Shown: positions 23,075-31,782 of the stretch, piece after piece | How positions within the stretch are numbered: the first letter of the stretch is position 1 | Layout: every line of letters starts with the position of its first letter | From: Streptomyces sp. NRRL B-24484 | Lineage (GTDB): Bacteria > Actinomycetota > Actinomycetes > Streptomycetales > Streptomycetaceae | Assembly (NCBI RefSeq): GCF_000717715.1 | Contig: NZ_JOAI01000019.1 | Span: 62,001-126,000, forward strand | DNA length: 64,000 nucleotides | Direction of reading: 5' to 3' | Translations under genes and position numbers: made by a program | Notes under the pieces: generated by a model | What the model was told of the DNA's origin: nothing | What the model saw: the letters and a program-made list of their open reading frames with translations, nothing else | Databases searched by the model: none

Positions 23075-23242
23075 GTGAGACCGGGCCGACCGATCGTCGT
23101 ACCTGCCGCCCGCCGGGGCGGCCACCGCCCCGGCCGCCGCAACCCGCTCGGCCCGCAGGGCCGGATCCGCCGCTGCCCGGGCGCCCTGCTCCCGCGCGCC
23201 AGGACGGCCTTCGAGGTCTCCCGCCGCACCGCCGTGCTCTGA
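23075..23242 (+). CDS. possible 55-residue basic protein
   Basis: GTG start behind GGAGGAA. The sequence is Arg/Gly/Pro-rich (RPGRPIVVPAARRGGHRPGR, ending TAFEVSRRTAVL) with a pI above 11. It might bind nucleic acid. No homologue recognised. The plus-strand frame is supported by the ribosome site more than by codon bias. 23243-23431 downstream holds nothing I can name. Confidence 0.4.
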   Translation: MRPGRPIVVPAARRGGHRPGRRNPLGPQGRIRRCPGALLPRARTAFEVSRRTAVL

Positions 23243-23431
23243 CCGGGAAGCGACGGCGGCCCGCCCTCCCCTCCGGTGCCGCGGCACGGTGCAGCCTGAC
23301 GGGAACCGCTCGGCGGCCCCGCACCGTGTGGCGCGGCGGCGTCGGACCGGCGGCGTGCCCGGGCCGGAGCGGGCCGATTCGCGGTCGGCTCCCGGAGTCG
23401 ACCTTGCACCCGAGACGCCGATGCCGGGGGC

Positions 23432-24310
23432 TCAGCCGAAGTAGTGGCCCTTCTCCAGGTCTTCGAGGAGGCCCGGCCCGGTGGGGTGCCAGTCGAGGAG
23501 TTCGCGGGTGAGCGCGCTGGAGGCGGGCTGGTCGACGGCCAGGATCCCGCCCAGGAAGCCGAAGTCCTCGGCGGGGGCGGAGGCGGTCGGCAGACCGAGG
23601 TGGCGGCCGATCACCTCGGCGATCCCGCGCACCGGTACGCCCTCGTCGGCGACCGCGTGCAGCACCGAGCCGGCGGGTGCGCCCTCCAGCGCGAGGCGGT
23701 ACAGACGGGCGGCGTCCCGGACGTGTACGGCGGGCCAGCGGCCGGCCCCGTCGCCGACGTAGCCGGAGGCTCCCCGCTGGCGGGCGGTGGCGACCAGGTG
23801 GGCGACGAAGCCGTGGTCGCCCTCGCCGTGCACCGTCCGGGGCAGCCGCACGACGGACGAACGGACGCCGCGGGCCGCCGAGTCGAGCGCGAGCGCGGCG
23901 TTGGCGTCCCGGCCGGCCGCGGGCGAGCCCGGGGCGGAGGTGTCGCGCTCGGTCGCGGCCCGGCCGGGCACGGCGGGGGTGCCGGCGGTGACGACCAGCG
24001 GCTTGCCCGTGCCCTCCAGCGCGGCGGCCAGCGCCCCGATGGCCCGGGCGTCGGCCTGCACGGAGGCCTCGAACCGGCTGAAGTCGTGGATGAAGGCGAG
24101 GTGGACGACGCCGTCGCAGTCGGCCGCCCCGGCGGTCAGGGCGTCGAGGTCGTCCAGGTCGCCGCGGAGGACCTCGGCCCCGGCGGCGGTGACGGCGGCG
24201 GCCGAGGAGTCGGACCGGGCGAGCCCGAGTACGTGGTGACCTGCGGCGACGAGCTCGGGGACGACGGCCGAACCGACCCAGCCGGACGCGCCCGTGACGA
24301 ATGCACGCAT
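23432..24310 (-). CDS. atypical extended SDR (NAD(P)-binding epimerase-like) oxidoreductase
   Basis: A 292-residue Rossmann-fold protein. TGASGWVGSAVVPELVAAGH (residues 6-25) is the TGxxGxxG nucleotide-binding motif, followed by VLGLARSDSSAAAV, VHLAFIHDFSRFE and VRSSVVRLPRTVHGEGDHGF. The classical YxxxK pair is not present, as in other atypical SDRs of this type. C-terminal substrate domain with FGFLGGILAVDQPASS. Divergent from the TetR gene across 83 nt that contain two TetR-type operators, so it is almost certainly the target of that repressor. Substrate unknown. Confidence 0.9.
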   Translation of the reverse strand: MRAFVTGASGWVGSAVVPELVAAGHHVLGLARSDSSAAAVTAAGAEVLRGDLDDLDALTAGAADCDGVVHLAFIHDFSRFEASVQADARAIGALAAALEGTGKPLVVTAGTPAVPGRAATERDTSAPGSPAAGRDANAALALDSAARGVRSSVVRLPRTVHGEGDHGFVAHLVATARQRGASGYVGDGAGRWPAVHVRDAARLYRLALEGAPAGSVLHAVADEGVPVRGIAEVIGRHLGLPTASAPAEDFGFLGGILAVDQPASSALTRELLDWHPTGPGLLEDLEKGHYFG

Positions 24311-24328
24311 GGTGGTGCCTCCCAGAAG

Positions 24329-24379
24329 TGATGACAGGTTCTGTCATCAGAGTACATGTGATGACAGGGACTGTCATCG
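24329..24379. promoter_or_regulatory. two TetR operators
   Basis: Operator 1, 24329-24349: TGATGACAG-N3-CTGTCATCA, perfect 9-bp arms. Operator 2, 24359-24379: the same with 8-bp arms (GATGACAG-N3-CTGTCATC). Centres are 30 bp apart, three helical turns. They lie between the divergent SDR and TetR starts and must overlap both promoters. Confidence 0.9.
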
Positions 24380-24393
24380 CGTAGCATGGCGGC

Positions 24394-24969
24394 ATGGGTC
24401 GATGGGAGCCGAACGCGCGGGGCCGGCTGGCACAGGCGGCACTGGAGCTCTATGCCGAGCAGGGCTACGAGCGCACCACCGTCGTGGAGATCGCCGCACG
24501 CGCCGGGCTGACCGAGCGCACCTTCTACCGGCACTTCGCCGACAAGCGCGAAGTGCTGTTCTTCGGCACGGAGATGGCGAAGGACCTGCTGGCGCGGACG
24601 GTCGCGGACGCGCCGGCCGGCGCGTCCGCGATGGACGCGGTGGGCGCCGCGCTGGAGGCCCTGGGCGCCGAGTTCCAGGAGAACGTCGAACGCGTCAGGC
24701 TGCGGGAGTCCGTGGTGTCGGCGCACGCCGAACTCCGCGAGCGCGAGCTGATCAAACTCGCGGTGCTCGCCGAGACGATGGCCGGCGCACTGCGTGACCG
24801 CGGCACGCCGGAGCCGGCCGCGAGCCTCGCCGCCGAGACGGCGGTCGCGGTCTTCAAGGTCGCCTTCGCCCGCTGGATCGGCGGGCCGGGCAGGCCGGAC
24901 CTGCCGGCCGTCCTCCGGGCCGCGACCGCGGAGCTGAAGGGCGTGCTCGCCGACCGCACGCCCGTCTGA
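24394..24969 (+). CDS. TetR-family repressor
   Basis: A 191-residue TetR regulator. N-terminal HTH about 12-58: LAQAALELYAEQGYERTTVV followed by EIAARAGLTERTFYRHFADK. The C-terminal ligand domain is helical (SAMDAVGAALEALGAEFQEN and onward). Usual length. It should bind the twin GATGACAG-N3-CTGTCATC sites in front of itself and repress both itself and the divergent SDR gene; this is inferred from position and symmetry. The start ATG is 14 nt after the second operator. Inducer unknown, probably the SDR substrate. Confidence 0.93.
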   Translation: MGRWEPNARGRLAQAALELYAEQGYERTTVVEIAARAGLTERTFYRHFADKREVLFFGTEMAKDLLARTVADAPAGASAMDAVGAALEALGAEFQENVERVRLRESVVSAHAELRERELIKLAVLAETMAGALRDRGTPEPAASLAAETAVAVFKVAFARWIGGPGRPDLPAVLRAATAELKGVLADRTPV

Positions 24970-25130
24970 GCGGGCCCGGACGCCCGGGGGCCGGCCCGGC
25001 TCTCCGTGGTGCCCACGCCGGGCCGGCGCCCGAGTGGTGGCGCCCCGCCGCGGCCCGGCGGGAACGGGCCCCACCGGAACGGACTGGGCGTCACCTCCGC
25101 CACTGCCGCACGGCCCGGCGGGACACTGAC

Positions 25131-25160
25131 CCGCTCCGGCCCGCTCCGGCCCGCTCTGGC
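25131..25160 (+). repeat. three 10-bp tandem repeats in a gene-free stretch
   Basis: CCGCTCCGGC at 25131-25140 and 25141-25150, and CCGCTCTGGC at 25151-25160. The stretch from 24970 to 25276 around it holds no gene I can support. Confidence 0.8.
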
Positions 25161-25276
25161 CCGGTTTCGCCGCGCTGGGCAGGCGAACCGATCATCGTAC
25201 GGGGAAGCGGCGGGCGGCAGCGCCGCCGGACGGGCCGGACCGCGCTTCTCCGCCAACCGCTGCGCAGGGCCCCCGT

Positions 25277-25327
25277 GGCCGCCCGCCCGGGCCCGGCCCG
25301 TTGCCGGCCGGGCCCGGGCGGGCGGCC
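25277..25327. terminator. very strong bidirectional terminator hairpin, 22-bp stem
   Basis: Perfect arms 25277-25298 and 25306-25327 with a 7-nt loop, the longest perfect hairpin noted in the window. It directly follows the stop of the minus-strand 52-residue gene (25330) and also closes the TetR transcript. Confidence 0.9.
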
Positions 25328-25329
25328 GG

Positions 25330-25488
25330 TCACCAGGGGATGTGCGACAGCACCCAGGCGGCGACGGAGCCGCTGACGGCGGCGGCCACGGCGTTGACGA
25401 GGGCGACGGTGATCTGACCGGGTCGACGGCGGGCCCGGGGACGCTGGGTGGAGTGGCGGATCGGCAGGCGGTGGATGCGGCGCTTCAT
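25330..25488 (-). CDS. 52-residue cationic single-pass membrane peptide
   Basis: N-terminal half very basic (KRRIHRLPIRHSTQRPRARR), C-terminal half one hydrophobic helix (ITVALVNAVAAAVSGSVAAW, about 28-47) ending SHIPW. GGGGAA precedes the ATG. The layout, basic cytoplasmic head and C-terminal membrane helix, fits a tail-anchored peptide. It is divergent from the 995-residue STAND NTPase with paired palindromes between them and ends at a 22-bp terminator. A functional link, for example effector, antagonist or anchor, is possible but unproven. Confidence 0.65.
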   Translation of the reverse strand: MKRRIHRLPIRHSTQRPRARRRPGQITVALVNAVAAAVSGSVAAWVLSHIPW

Positions 25489-25583
25489 GGCCGGTTCCCC
25501 TTTCGGTCGGGCTTCTCGGCTGTCCCCTGAACGGGGCTGCTGATATGACGGTGGATCAGCCCGCGGCCAGGACGAAGCCGTTG

Positions 25584-25625
25584 GGGGTTGTCGGCACGAC
25601 AACCCCGGCTATCGACCCGATAACC
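25584..25625. promoter_or_regulatory. two adjacent palindromes upstream of the STAND NTPase
   Basis: Palindrome 1: GGGGTTGTCG-GCA-CGACAACCCC, 25584-25606, perfect. Palindrome 2: GGCTATCG-ACC-CGATAACC, 25607-25625, one mismatch. Both have 3-nt centres and abut one another, 26 nt before the NTPase start. They are likely operators for a dimeric regulator, perhaps the HTH-like N-terminus of the NTPase itself. Confidence 0.65.
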
Positions 25626-25650
25626 GGCTGCCGCGACCGGGGAGGGCTGC

Positions 25651-28638
25651 ATGGGAAGAGGTCCGGAGGACGGGCGGAAGGGCCGGGGCGAGGGGCGTTC
25701 GGGACGCCCCTGGGGCCCGCCGCAGGGGCCGAGCCAGGAGATCAACGACCTCGTCGTCCTGCTGCGGCAGTGGCTCGACCGGCGCGGCCTCACCGTGAGG
25801 GCCTTCCACGCGGAGCTGACCGAGGACGACTTCGGGGAGCCCGGGAAGGGCAGGATCCCCTCGGTCGACACCCTCTACCGCCGGTTCGCCGGTGACGGGA
25901 TCACCTGGCAGTTCGTCAGCGCCGTCATCACCGTCTGCACCGAGGACCCTCAGCATGCGCGGCAACGGGAGGCGCGGGCCCGGGCGCTGTGGAACGCGGC
26001 GAAGAACCGCCCCACCCCGCCGGCGGGTTCCGTCCCGCCGCCCCCGCCGGCACCGCAGTGGCCGATCGTGGTCGGTGCGATCCCGATCCTGGCGAGCGCA
26101 TTCCAGCCGCGCGAGCCCGTCCGCGGGCGGATCGACGAGGCGCGCGCCGGGAACGGGACCGTGGTGCTGTCCCAGGTGCTCGCGGGCGGCGGCGGGATCG
26201 GCAAGAGCCAGCTGGCGGCCTCCTACGCCTGGCAGGCCGTCCGCGAGGGCACGGACGTGGTGGTCTGGGCGCACGCCGCGGACCCGGTCGCCGTCCTCCT
26301 CGCCTACGCCGAAGCGGCCGTGGCCGTCCAGGTGCCCGGAGCCTCCGGCGCCCCGGACCGCGTCCAGCAGGACGCCAGGCGCTTCCTGAACTGGCTGAGC
26401 ACCACCGAGCGCAGCTGGCTCGTGGTGCTCGACGACGTCGCCGACTTCACCGCCACCGCCCCCATCTGGCCCGGGAGTTCACGCCGGAACAACGGCCGGG
26501 TGCTGGCCACCACCCGGCAGCGCGGGGCGCACGCCTCCGGAGGTGGTCGGGCCATCGTCCCGATGGACGTCTACGACTCCGAGGAGGGCGTCGCCTACCT
26601 GCGCGACCGCCTCACCACCGCCGGCTTCCCCTACCTGCTCGACGCGCGGGCGGCGGACCTCTCCGAGGCACTCGGACGCCTGCCGCTCGCCCTCGCGCAC
26701 GCCGCCGCCTACATGGTCAACCAGCACCGCACCTGCACCGACTACCTGGAGCTGTTCCGGGAGCGCACCCGCGCGCTGGACGCGGTGCTGCCTCAGGAGG
26801 CCGACACCGAGTTATACGGGCGGCCCGTCACGGCGGCCCTGCTGATCTCCCTCGACGCCGCCCAGCAGACCCACCCCAAGGGCCTCGCCGCCCCCGCGAT
26901 CCGGCTGGCCGGCCTGCTCGACCCGGCCGGCCACCCCCGGGAACTCTGGACCACCCGGAGCGCGACCCGCTACCTCGCCGAGCAGCGCGCCGCCGACGCA
27001 CGGGCCCGCACCGCCCCGGGCCCGCCCGCGGAGGCCGACGCCCCGGACCGCGACGCGTCCGGGCCGCCGCCGGTCAGCGCCGACGAGGCGCTCTCCGTCC
27101 TCGCCCTCCTGCACGGCTACAACCTGCTCAGCAGCTACCCGGCGGGCGTCCCCCTGCCGCACCGGGACGAGGTCGCCGCCCATCGAGAGGTCTCCGTCCA
27201 CGCGCTGACCGCCCGCGCGGCCCGGGACACCACCCCCGAACCGCACCGCCAGCAGGCGGCCGTCATCTTCGCGCTGTACGAGCTCTGGCCCGAGGAGGAC
27301 CACACCGACCACCGCCTCGCGCTCAGCCTCCGGGCCAACACCGCCGCCCTCCGGGAGACCGCCGGCGGCGAGGTCCTCCAGCTCTTCCCCGGCTTCGCGC
27401 TGCGCCACCGGGCCGGCCTCAGCCTGCTCCACGCGGGCCTGCACGCGGAGGCCGCCGCCCACTGGACCGAGGACCTGGAGGCGACCCTCCGGGAGCTCGG
27501 ACCGGACCACGAGAACACCCTGGCCGCCCGGGCGAACCTGGCCTCCGCACTCTCCCGGGCCGGCCGCGCCGCGGAGGCCGCCGCCCTCCACAAGCGGGTC
27601 GCGGTCGAATTCGAGCGCCTGCGGGGTGCCGACGACCCCAGCACCCTCTCGGCCCTCGCCAACCTCGCCGCGGCCTACACGGAGGCGGGCCTGCACAACG
27701 AGGCCGAGTCGCTGAAGGACCACGTCCTCGCCGCACGGGAACGGGTCCTCGGCGTGCTCCACCCCGACACCGTCACCTCCCGGAACAATCTCGCCCTCAC
27801 GTACGAGATCACCGGCCGGTACGAGGAGGCACTTGCCCTCCAGGAACGGGTCGTGGCCGAGCGCGCGCTCCTCGACGGCTCGGCCCGGTCCGGGGGCCCG
27901 GCGCACCCGGACACGCTCGTCGCACTGGCGGCCCTCGCCTCGAGCTACGCCCGGGCGGGGCGGACGGCGGAGGCGACGGAGATCGAGGAGGAGGTGCTGG
28001 CCGCCCGCGAACGGCTGCTCGGGCCGGACCATCCCGACACCCTCAACACCCGGGTCGCCCTCGCCTCCTCCTACGCCCAGGCCGGCCGCACCGAGGAGGC
28101 CGTCACCATGCAGCGCAAGGCCGCGGACGACCTGCGTCGGGTCCAGGGCCCCGACCACCCCGACACCCTGAAGGCGCTGGCGAACCTCGCCGTGTCCTGC
28201 CGCCGGACGGGGCGGCACGAGGAGGCCGTCCGGCTCTCCGAGGGCGTCCTGTTCGACCGCGTCCGCGTCCTGGGCCGGGACCACCAGGACACCCTGATCT
28301 CCGCGGGCAACCTCGTCAACGCCTACGCCACGGCGGGGGAGACGGCGAAGGCCCTCGGGCTCGCCGAGCCGCTGGTGGCCCAGCTGACGCGGGTCTTCGG
28401 CCCGACGGACGACACCACGCTCTCCGGGCGGCACGCGGTGGCCCTGCTCCGGACCCACCGCGGCGAAGACCTCCTTGCCGAGGACCCTGCGCGGGCGGCC
28501 GCGGACGCGGCCGTCGCGATCATGGCCGTGGGCCCGCACGTGGAGCCGCGGTTGCCGGCCCTGGACGAGGCGCTGGAGGACGCGCAGCGCCTCGCCCGGC
28601 TCGCGCGGGCGGCCCTGGAGCGGAAGGGGACGCCCTGA
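25651..28638 (+). CDS. STAND NTPase: HTH-like N-terminus, NB-ARC, TPR (kinesin-light-chain type) repeats
   Basis: A 995-residue signalling NTPase. Residues 30-95 form a helical HTH-like domain (INDLVVLLRQWLDRRGLTVR), then a Pro-rich linker. The NB-ARC ATPase follows with Walker A LAGGGGIGKSQL (about 177-188), Walker B WLVVLDDV (256-263) and GLPxALAHAA-type helix LGRLPLALAHAAAY. From about residue 605 come at least seven 42-residue TPRs with the kinesin-light-chain signature G-P-D-H-P-D-T-L. STAND proteins oligomerise on ligand binding. Bacterial relatives include regulators and anti-phage sensors; no effector domain (TIR, nuclease, protease) is fused here. Twin palindromes lie upstream, with a membrane peptide divergent. 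Confidence 0.9.
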   Translation: MGRGPEDGRKGRGEGRSGRPWGPPQGPSQEINDLVVLLRQWLDRRGLTVRAFHAELTEDDFGEPGKGRIPSVDTLYRRFAGDGITWQFVSAVITVCTEDPQHARQREARARALWNAAKNRPTPPAGSVPPPPPAPQWPIVVGAIPILASAFQPREPVRGRIDEARAGNGTVVLSQVLAGGGGIGKSQLAASYAWQAVREGTDVVVWAHAADPVAVLLAYAEAAVAVQVPGASGAPDRVQQDARRFLNWLSTTERSWLVVLDDVADFTATAPIWPGSSRRNNGRVLATTRQRGAHASGGGRAIVPMDVYDSEEGVAYLRDRLTTAGFPYLLDARAADLSEALGRLPLALAHAAAYMVNQHRTCTDYLELFRERTRALDAVLPQEADTELYGRPVTAALLISLDAAQQTHPKGLAAPAIRLAGLLDPAGHPRELWTTRSATRYLAEQRAADARARTAPGPPAEADAPDRDASGPPPVSADEALSVLALLHGYNLLSSYPAGVPLPHRDEVAAHREVSVHALTARAARDTTPEPHRQQAAVIFALYELWPEEDHTDHRLALSLRANTAALRETAGGEVLQLFPGFALRHRAGLSLLHAGLHAEAAAHWTEDLEATLRELGPDHENTLAARANLASALSRAGRAAEAAALHKRVAVEFERLRGADDPSTLSALANLAAAYTEAGLHNEAESLKDHVLAARERVLGVLHPDTVTSRNNLALTYEITGRYEEALALQERVVAERALLDGSARSGGPAHPDTLVALAALASSYARAGRTAEATEIEEEVLAARERLLGPDHPDTLNTRVALASSYAQAGRTEEAVTMQRKAADDLRRVQGPDHPDTLKALANLAVSCRRTGRHEEAVRLSEGVLFDRVRVLGRDHQDTLISAGNLVNAYATAGETAKALGLAEPLVAQLTRVFGPTDDTTLSGRHAVALLRTHRGEDLLAEDPARAAADAAVAIMAVGPHVEPRLPALDEALEDAQRLARLARAALERKGTP

Positions 28639-28640
28639 GA

Positions 28641-28682
28641 CCGCACCCGGGCCGCGGCGACGGGCCACGGCGCCGGGTGCGG
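28641..28682. terminator. terminator hairpin between convergent genes
   Basis: 10-bp perfect stem (28641-28650 with 28673-28682) just after the NTPase stop and before the MFS gene end. Confidence 0.7.
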
Positions 28683-28701
28683 GGAGTCCTTCGACGGTGC
28701 G

Positions 28702-30024
28702 TCAGCCGGCTTCGGCCGCCGGGGTGGCCGGCGTTGCCTCTCCAGCGGGCGGGAGGCCCGGTCCTCCGGGGGCCGGAACGGGTGCCCCTCCGGCCGTCGG
28801 CGCGTCGCTGCCGTGCCGCAGTTCCGGCGTCGACGCGCCGACCGCGGTCACCGCCGCCAGGCAGAGCAGCCCGCCGGTGAGCAGGGCGGTCGCGCCCGAC
28901 GACCAGCCGGCGACCACGCCGGCCCGCAGGTTGCCCAGTTGGGGGCCCGCCTGCCCGACGATCGTCTCCGCGGCCGTCACCCGGCCGAGCATCGCATCGG
29001 GCGTGCACGTCTGCACGATCGTGGTGCGCGAGAGGACGGCCAGCGCGTCCGCCGCCCCCGCCACCACGAGGAGGCCCAGGGCCGCCCACGCGCCGGTCGT
29101 CAGGCCGAACGCGGCGAGCGCCGCACCCCAGGTGCCGGCCGCGCAGAGCATCACCGGGCCCGGGCGCGCCAGCCGGGTCACGGGACCGGAGAGCGCCGTC
29201 GTGGCGACACCGCCCACGGCGAGCGCGGACAGGAACAGGCCGAGCGTGCGCGGATCGCCGTCGAAGCGCTCGCTGTTGACCAGCGGGAAGAGACCGGCCG
29301 GCATCGCGAGCACCGTGGCTGCCAGGTCCGTCAGCAGCGCGCCGCGCACCACCCGGTGGCCGGTCAGGAAGCGCAGCCCGTCGGCGACACCGCCCAGGCC
29401 CGGACGGGACTTCTCGCCCACCGGCGGCATCGCGGGCAGCCCGAAGGCCGTGGCGAACGAGACCCCGAAACTGACGGCGTCCAGCAGGTAGCAGACCCCG
29501 ATGCCCCACCAGCCGAGCACGACACCCGCGACGGCCGGCCCGAGCAGCATCATCGTCTGGCCGGTGACCTGGTTCAGCGCCAGCGCCGCAGCCACCTGGT
29601 CCTTCGGCAGCAGCCGCGGCACGAACACGCCCGCCGCCGGCGCCCCCACCGCCCCGAAGGACGCCTGCACCGCCACCAGCGCCAGCACGACGGTCACCGG
29701 AACGTGCCCGGTGAACCCCTGGACGGCCAGCAGCAGCGAACAGGACGCCTGGCCGGCGTTGCCGAGCAGGTAGACGCGGCGCCGGTCGGCCCGGTCGACC
29801 CAGGCCCCCGCGAACAGGCCGATGCCGATCATCGGCAGCGCCTGCGCCAGGCCGACCGCCCCGCTCCACACCGCGCTGCGGGTCGTGTCCCACACCTGGA
29901 ACATGACGGTGACCACGGTCATGAAGCTGCCGAGCGTGGAGACCGTACGCCCGATCAGCAACCGCCGGAACAGCGGGGAGGTCCGCAGGGGCCGTACGTC
30001 GATCAGGGTGCGGGCGAGGCTCAT
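28702..30024 (-). CDS. MFS transporter (EntS/MFS_3-type exporter)
   Basis: A 440-residue, 12-helix major facilitator. The first loop carries GAWVDRADRRRVYLLGN, matching the G-x3-D-R-x-G-R-R motif between helices 2 and 3 of the MFS_3 (enterobactin exporter-like) group. The start region is SLARTLIDVRPLRTSPLFRR and the C-terminal 45 residues are a Pro/Ala/Gly-rich tail outside the membrane domain. It probably exports a small molecule, siderophore or drug; the substrate cannot be told. Divergent from the membrane protein at 30179, convergent with the STAND gene. Confidence 0.9.
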   Translation of the reverse strand: MSLARTLIDVRPLRTSPLFRRLLIGRTVSTLGSFMTVVTVMFQVWDTTRSAVWSGAVGLAQALPMIGIGLFAGAWVDRADRRRVYLLGNAGQASCSLLLAVQGFTGHVPVTVVLALVAVQASFGAVGAPAAGVFVPRLLPKDQVAAALALNQVTGQTMMLLGPAVAGVVLGWWGIGVCYLLDAVSFGVSFATAFGLPAMPPVGEKSRPGLGGVADGLRFLTGHRVVRGALLTDLAATVLAMPAGLFPLVNSERFDGDPRTLGLFLSALAVGGVATTALSGPVTRLARPGPVMLCAAGTWGAALAAFGLTTGAWAALGLLVVAGAADALAVLSRTTIVQTCTPDAMLGRVTAAETIVGQAGPQLGNLRAGVVAGWSSGATALLTGGLLCLAAVTAVGASTPELRHGSDAPTAGGAPVPAPGGPGLPPAGEATPATPAAEAG

Positions 30025-30178
30025 GACGGGAGGGCCGGATGCGGCACGGGCTGATGCACCCCGAGACCCTAGCCGATCGCCCCGGTCCCGTCGGGCGTTC
30101 GGCGACCGGCACCCCCGTGCAACGCCCACGACCGGCACCTTTACCCTTCTTTGACCGAACGAAGGGAACGGCAGCAGG

Positions 30179-31708
30179 ATGATCGGCAGCTTCTTGGCGT
30201 TCGCGGTGATCCCGGCGATCGTCGCGGGCCTGGCCCGGTGGGCGGCGGTGCGGCGCCGCCGCGCCCTGGCGGAGGGCCGGCCGGTGCACTTCCGCTGCCG
30301 GCTCGACGGCCGCAGGGGCCGGCTGCTGGCCGACCCGCGCCTGGACGGGCCCGTCTTCCTCGACCGCACCGGCACGGCCACCGCCCTGCCGCACGGCGGC
30401 GAGGTCCTGGACGCCACGCTGACCCGCGTCACCGGAGCCGCCGTCGAGAAGGTCGGCCTGCGCTACCGCACCCCCGGCGGCACGGTGCTGACGCTGGCCC
30501 TGGCCACCCGGGACGCCCGGACCGTCGGAGCCTGGCTCGCCGGACCGCCCCGCCCCGCGCCCGCCGCCCGGCCGCCGCGTCCGGCCGCGCCGGTGTGGGC
30601 CGTCACCGCCCTCACCGCGGCCCTGCTCACGGGCCTGGCCGCCGCCGACGTCGCCCTGCTCGGCGACCGCACCACCGCCGAGGTGCTCGCCGTCGACCAC
30701 GACTACGGCAACTGCACCGTCGGCTGGGACGCGGGTGCGCAGCAGGCGGACGTCGACTGCGACACCTCGCACCTCCGCCCGGCCGACCACCTGCCGGTGA
30801 TCGCCCTGCTGTGGCCCTTCCTCGGCGAGGCCGTCGACACCCGGACGATGCCGACCGTCGCCGCCGTCGCCGGGGGCGGCCTCGGCCTGCTCGGCCTCAC
30901 CGGCAGCCTGCTGACCACCCCGCTGGCCTGCACCCGGCGCGTCCGGCGGGCCCTGCGCACCCGGTCCGTGCCGCCGCCACCGCCGACCGCGGGACCCGGG
31001 GACGACACCCCGGAGGAGTGGCCCGCCCTGGAGGGAGGCCTGAACCACGCGAACCTGGCCGCCGCCGCCCGGCACGCCGACCGGCACCACCCCGGTGCCC
31101 GCGTCGCCCCGCCCCGCCGCGGCCCCGGCCGCACCTCCGTCCCGCCGCGCCGCTGGGCCGCGGCCACCGCTCTCGGCACCGGCGCCTGGGTGCTCCTCAC
31201 GCTCTCCGTCGGCGGCCTGCTCGACGACCACTTCCACCTGGGCCACTGGCGCTTCCTCGTCTTCGGCACGGCCGGCATCGCCGCCGTCGCCCGGATCGGC
31301 TGGTTCGCCGCCGACCGCTCCTCGCTGTGGCGCCCCGTGCTGCGCGCCGCGCGCTCGGACGCGGCGGACGGCGCCTGGCAGCCGATGCGCTACGTCCGGC
31401 TGCGCGAGACCACCGGCGCGATGGCGCTGGTGCTGTTCCGGCCGGAGGGCGAGGACGCCGCGGCGCCCGTGTACGTCCAGCCGATCTCGGGCTCCCGCAG
31501 CACCGGAGGCAGCACCATCGGCGGGCCGCCGCCGGTGGGTGACGCCCTGGTCCACGACACCGGTGCCGGGCCGCTGGTCTGCGAGATCGACGGGATCCGG
31601 TACCTGCCCGCGGGGCGGGCCACGGTGGCCGCGGCCGACCCGGAGCGCACCCGCAGGGAGATCCTCCGCTACGCCGAGAGCCACGTGCGGCCGACCGGAC
31701 GCGGCTGA
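30179..31708 (+). CDS. large hypothetical membrane protein
   Basis: A 509-residue protein with hydrophobic helices near 3-20, 138-160, 200-212, 222-245, 335-350 and 357-380. The N-terminal soluble part (about 25-120: VHFRCRLDGRRGRLLADPRL, VLDATLTRVTGAAVEKVGLR) and the C-terminal part (about 395-500: YVRLRETTGAMALVLFRPEG, PVYVQPISGSRSTG) look beta-rich. A short loop contains NCTVGW and DVDCDT, possibly an extracytoplasmic disulfide. No family recognised. Upstream DNA has the imperfect repeat CCTTC-N10-GAAGG over a TTGACC-like promoter. Confidence 0.8.
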   Translation: MIGSFLAFAVIPAIVAGLARWAAVRRRRALAEGRPVHFRCRLDGRRGRLLADPRLDGPVFLDRTGTATALPHGGEVLDATLTRVTGAAVEKVGLRYRTPGGTVLTLALATRDARTVGAWLAGPPRPAPAARPPRPAAPVWAVTALTAALLTGLAAADVALLGDRTTAEVLAVDHDYGNCTVGWDAGAQQADVDCDTSHLRPADHLPVIALLWPFLGEAVDTRTMPTVAAVAGGGLGLLGLTGSLLTTPLACTRRVRRALRTRSVPPPPPTAGPGDDTPEEWPALEGGLNHANLAAAARHADRHHPGARVAPPRRGPGRTSVPPRRWAAATALGTGAWVLLTLSVGGLLDDHFHLGHWRFLVFGTAGIAAVARIGWFAADRSSLWRPVLRAARSDAADGAWQPMRYVRLRETTGAMALVLFRPEGEDAAAPVYVQPISGSRSTGGSTIGGPPPVGDALVHDTGAGPLVCEIDGIRYLPAGRATVAAADPERTRREILRYAESHVRPTGRG

Positions 31709-31782
31709 ACCGCGGGCGCCAGCAGGCGGCATTCAGCCGCAGTACACGCCGTTTCAAGCTCGTCCCACCAGAGTTCCGCCTC

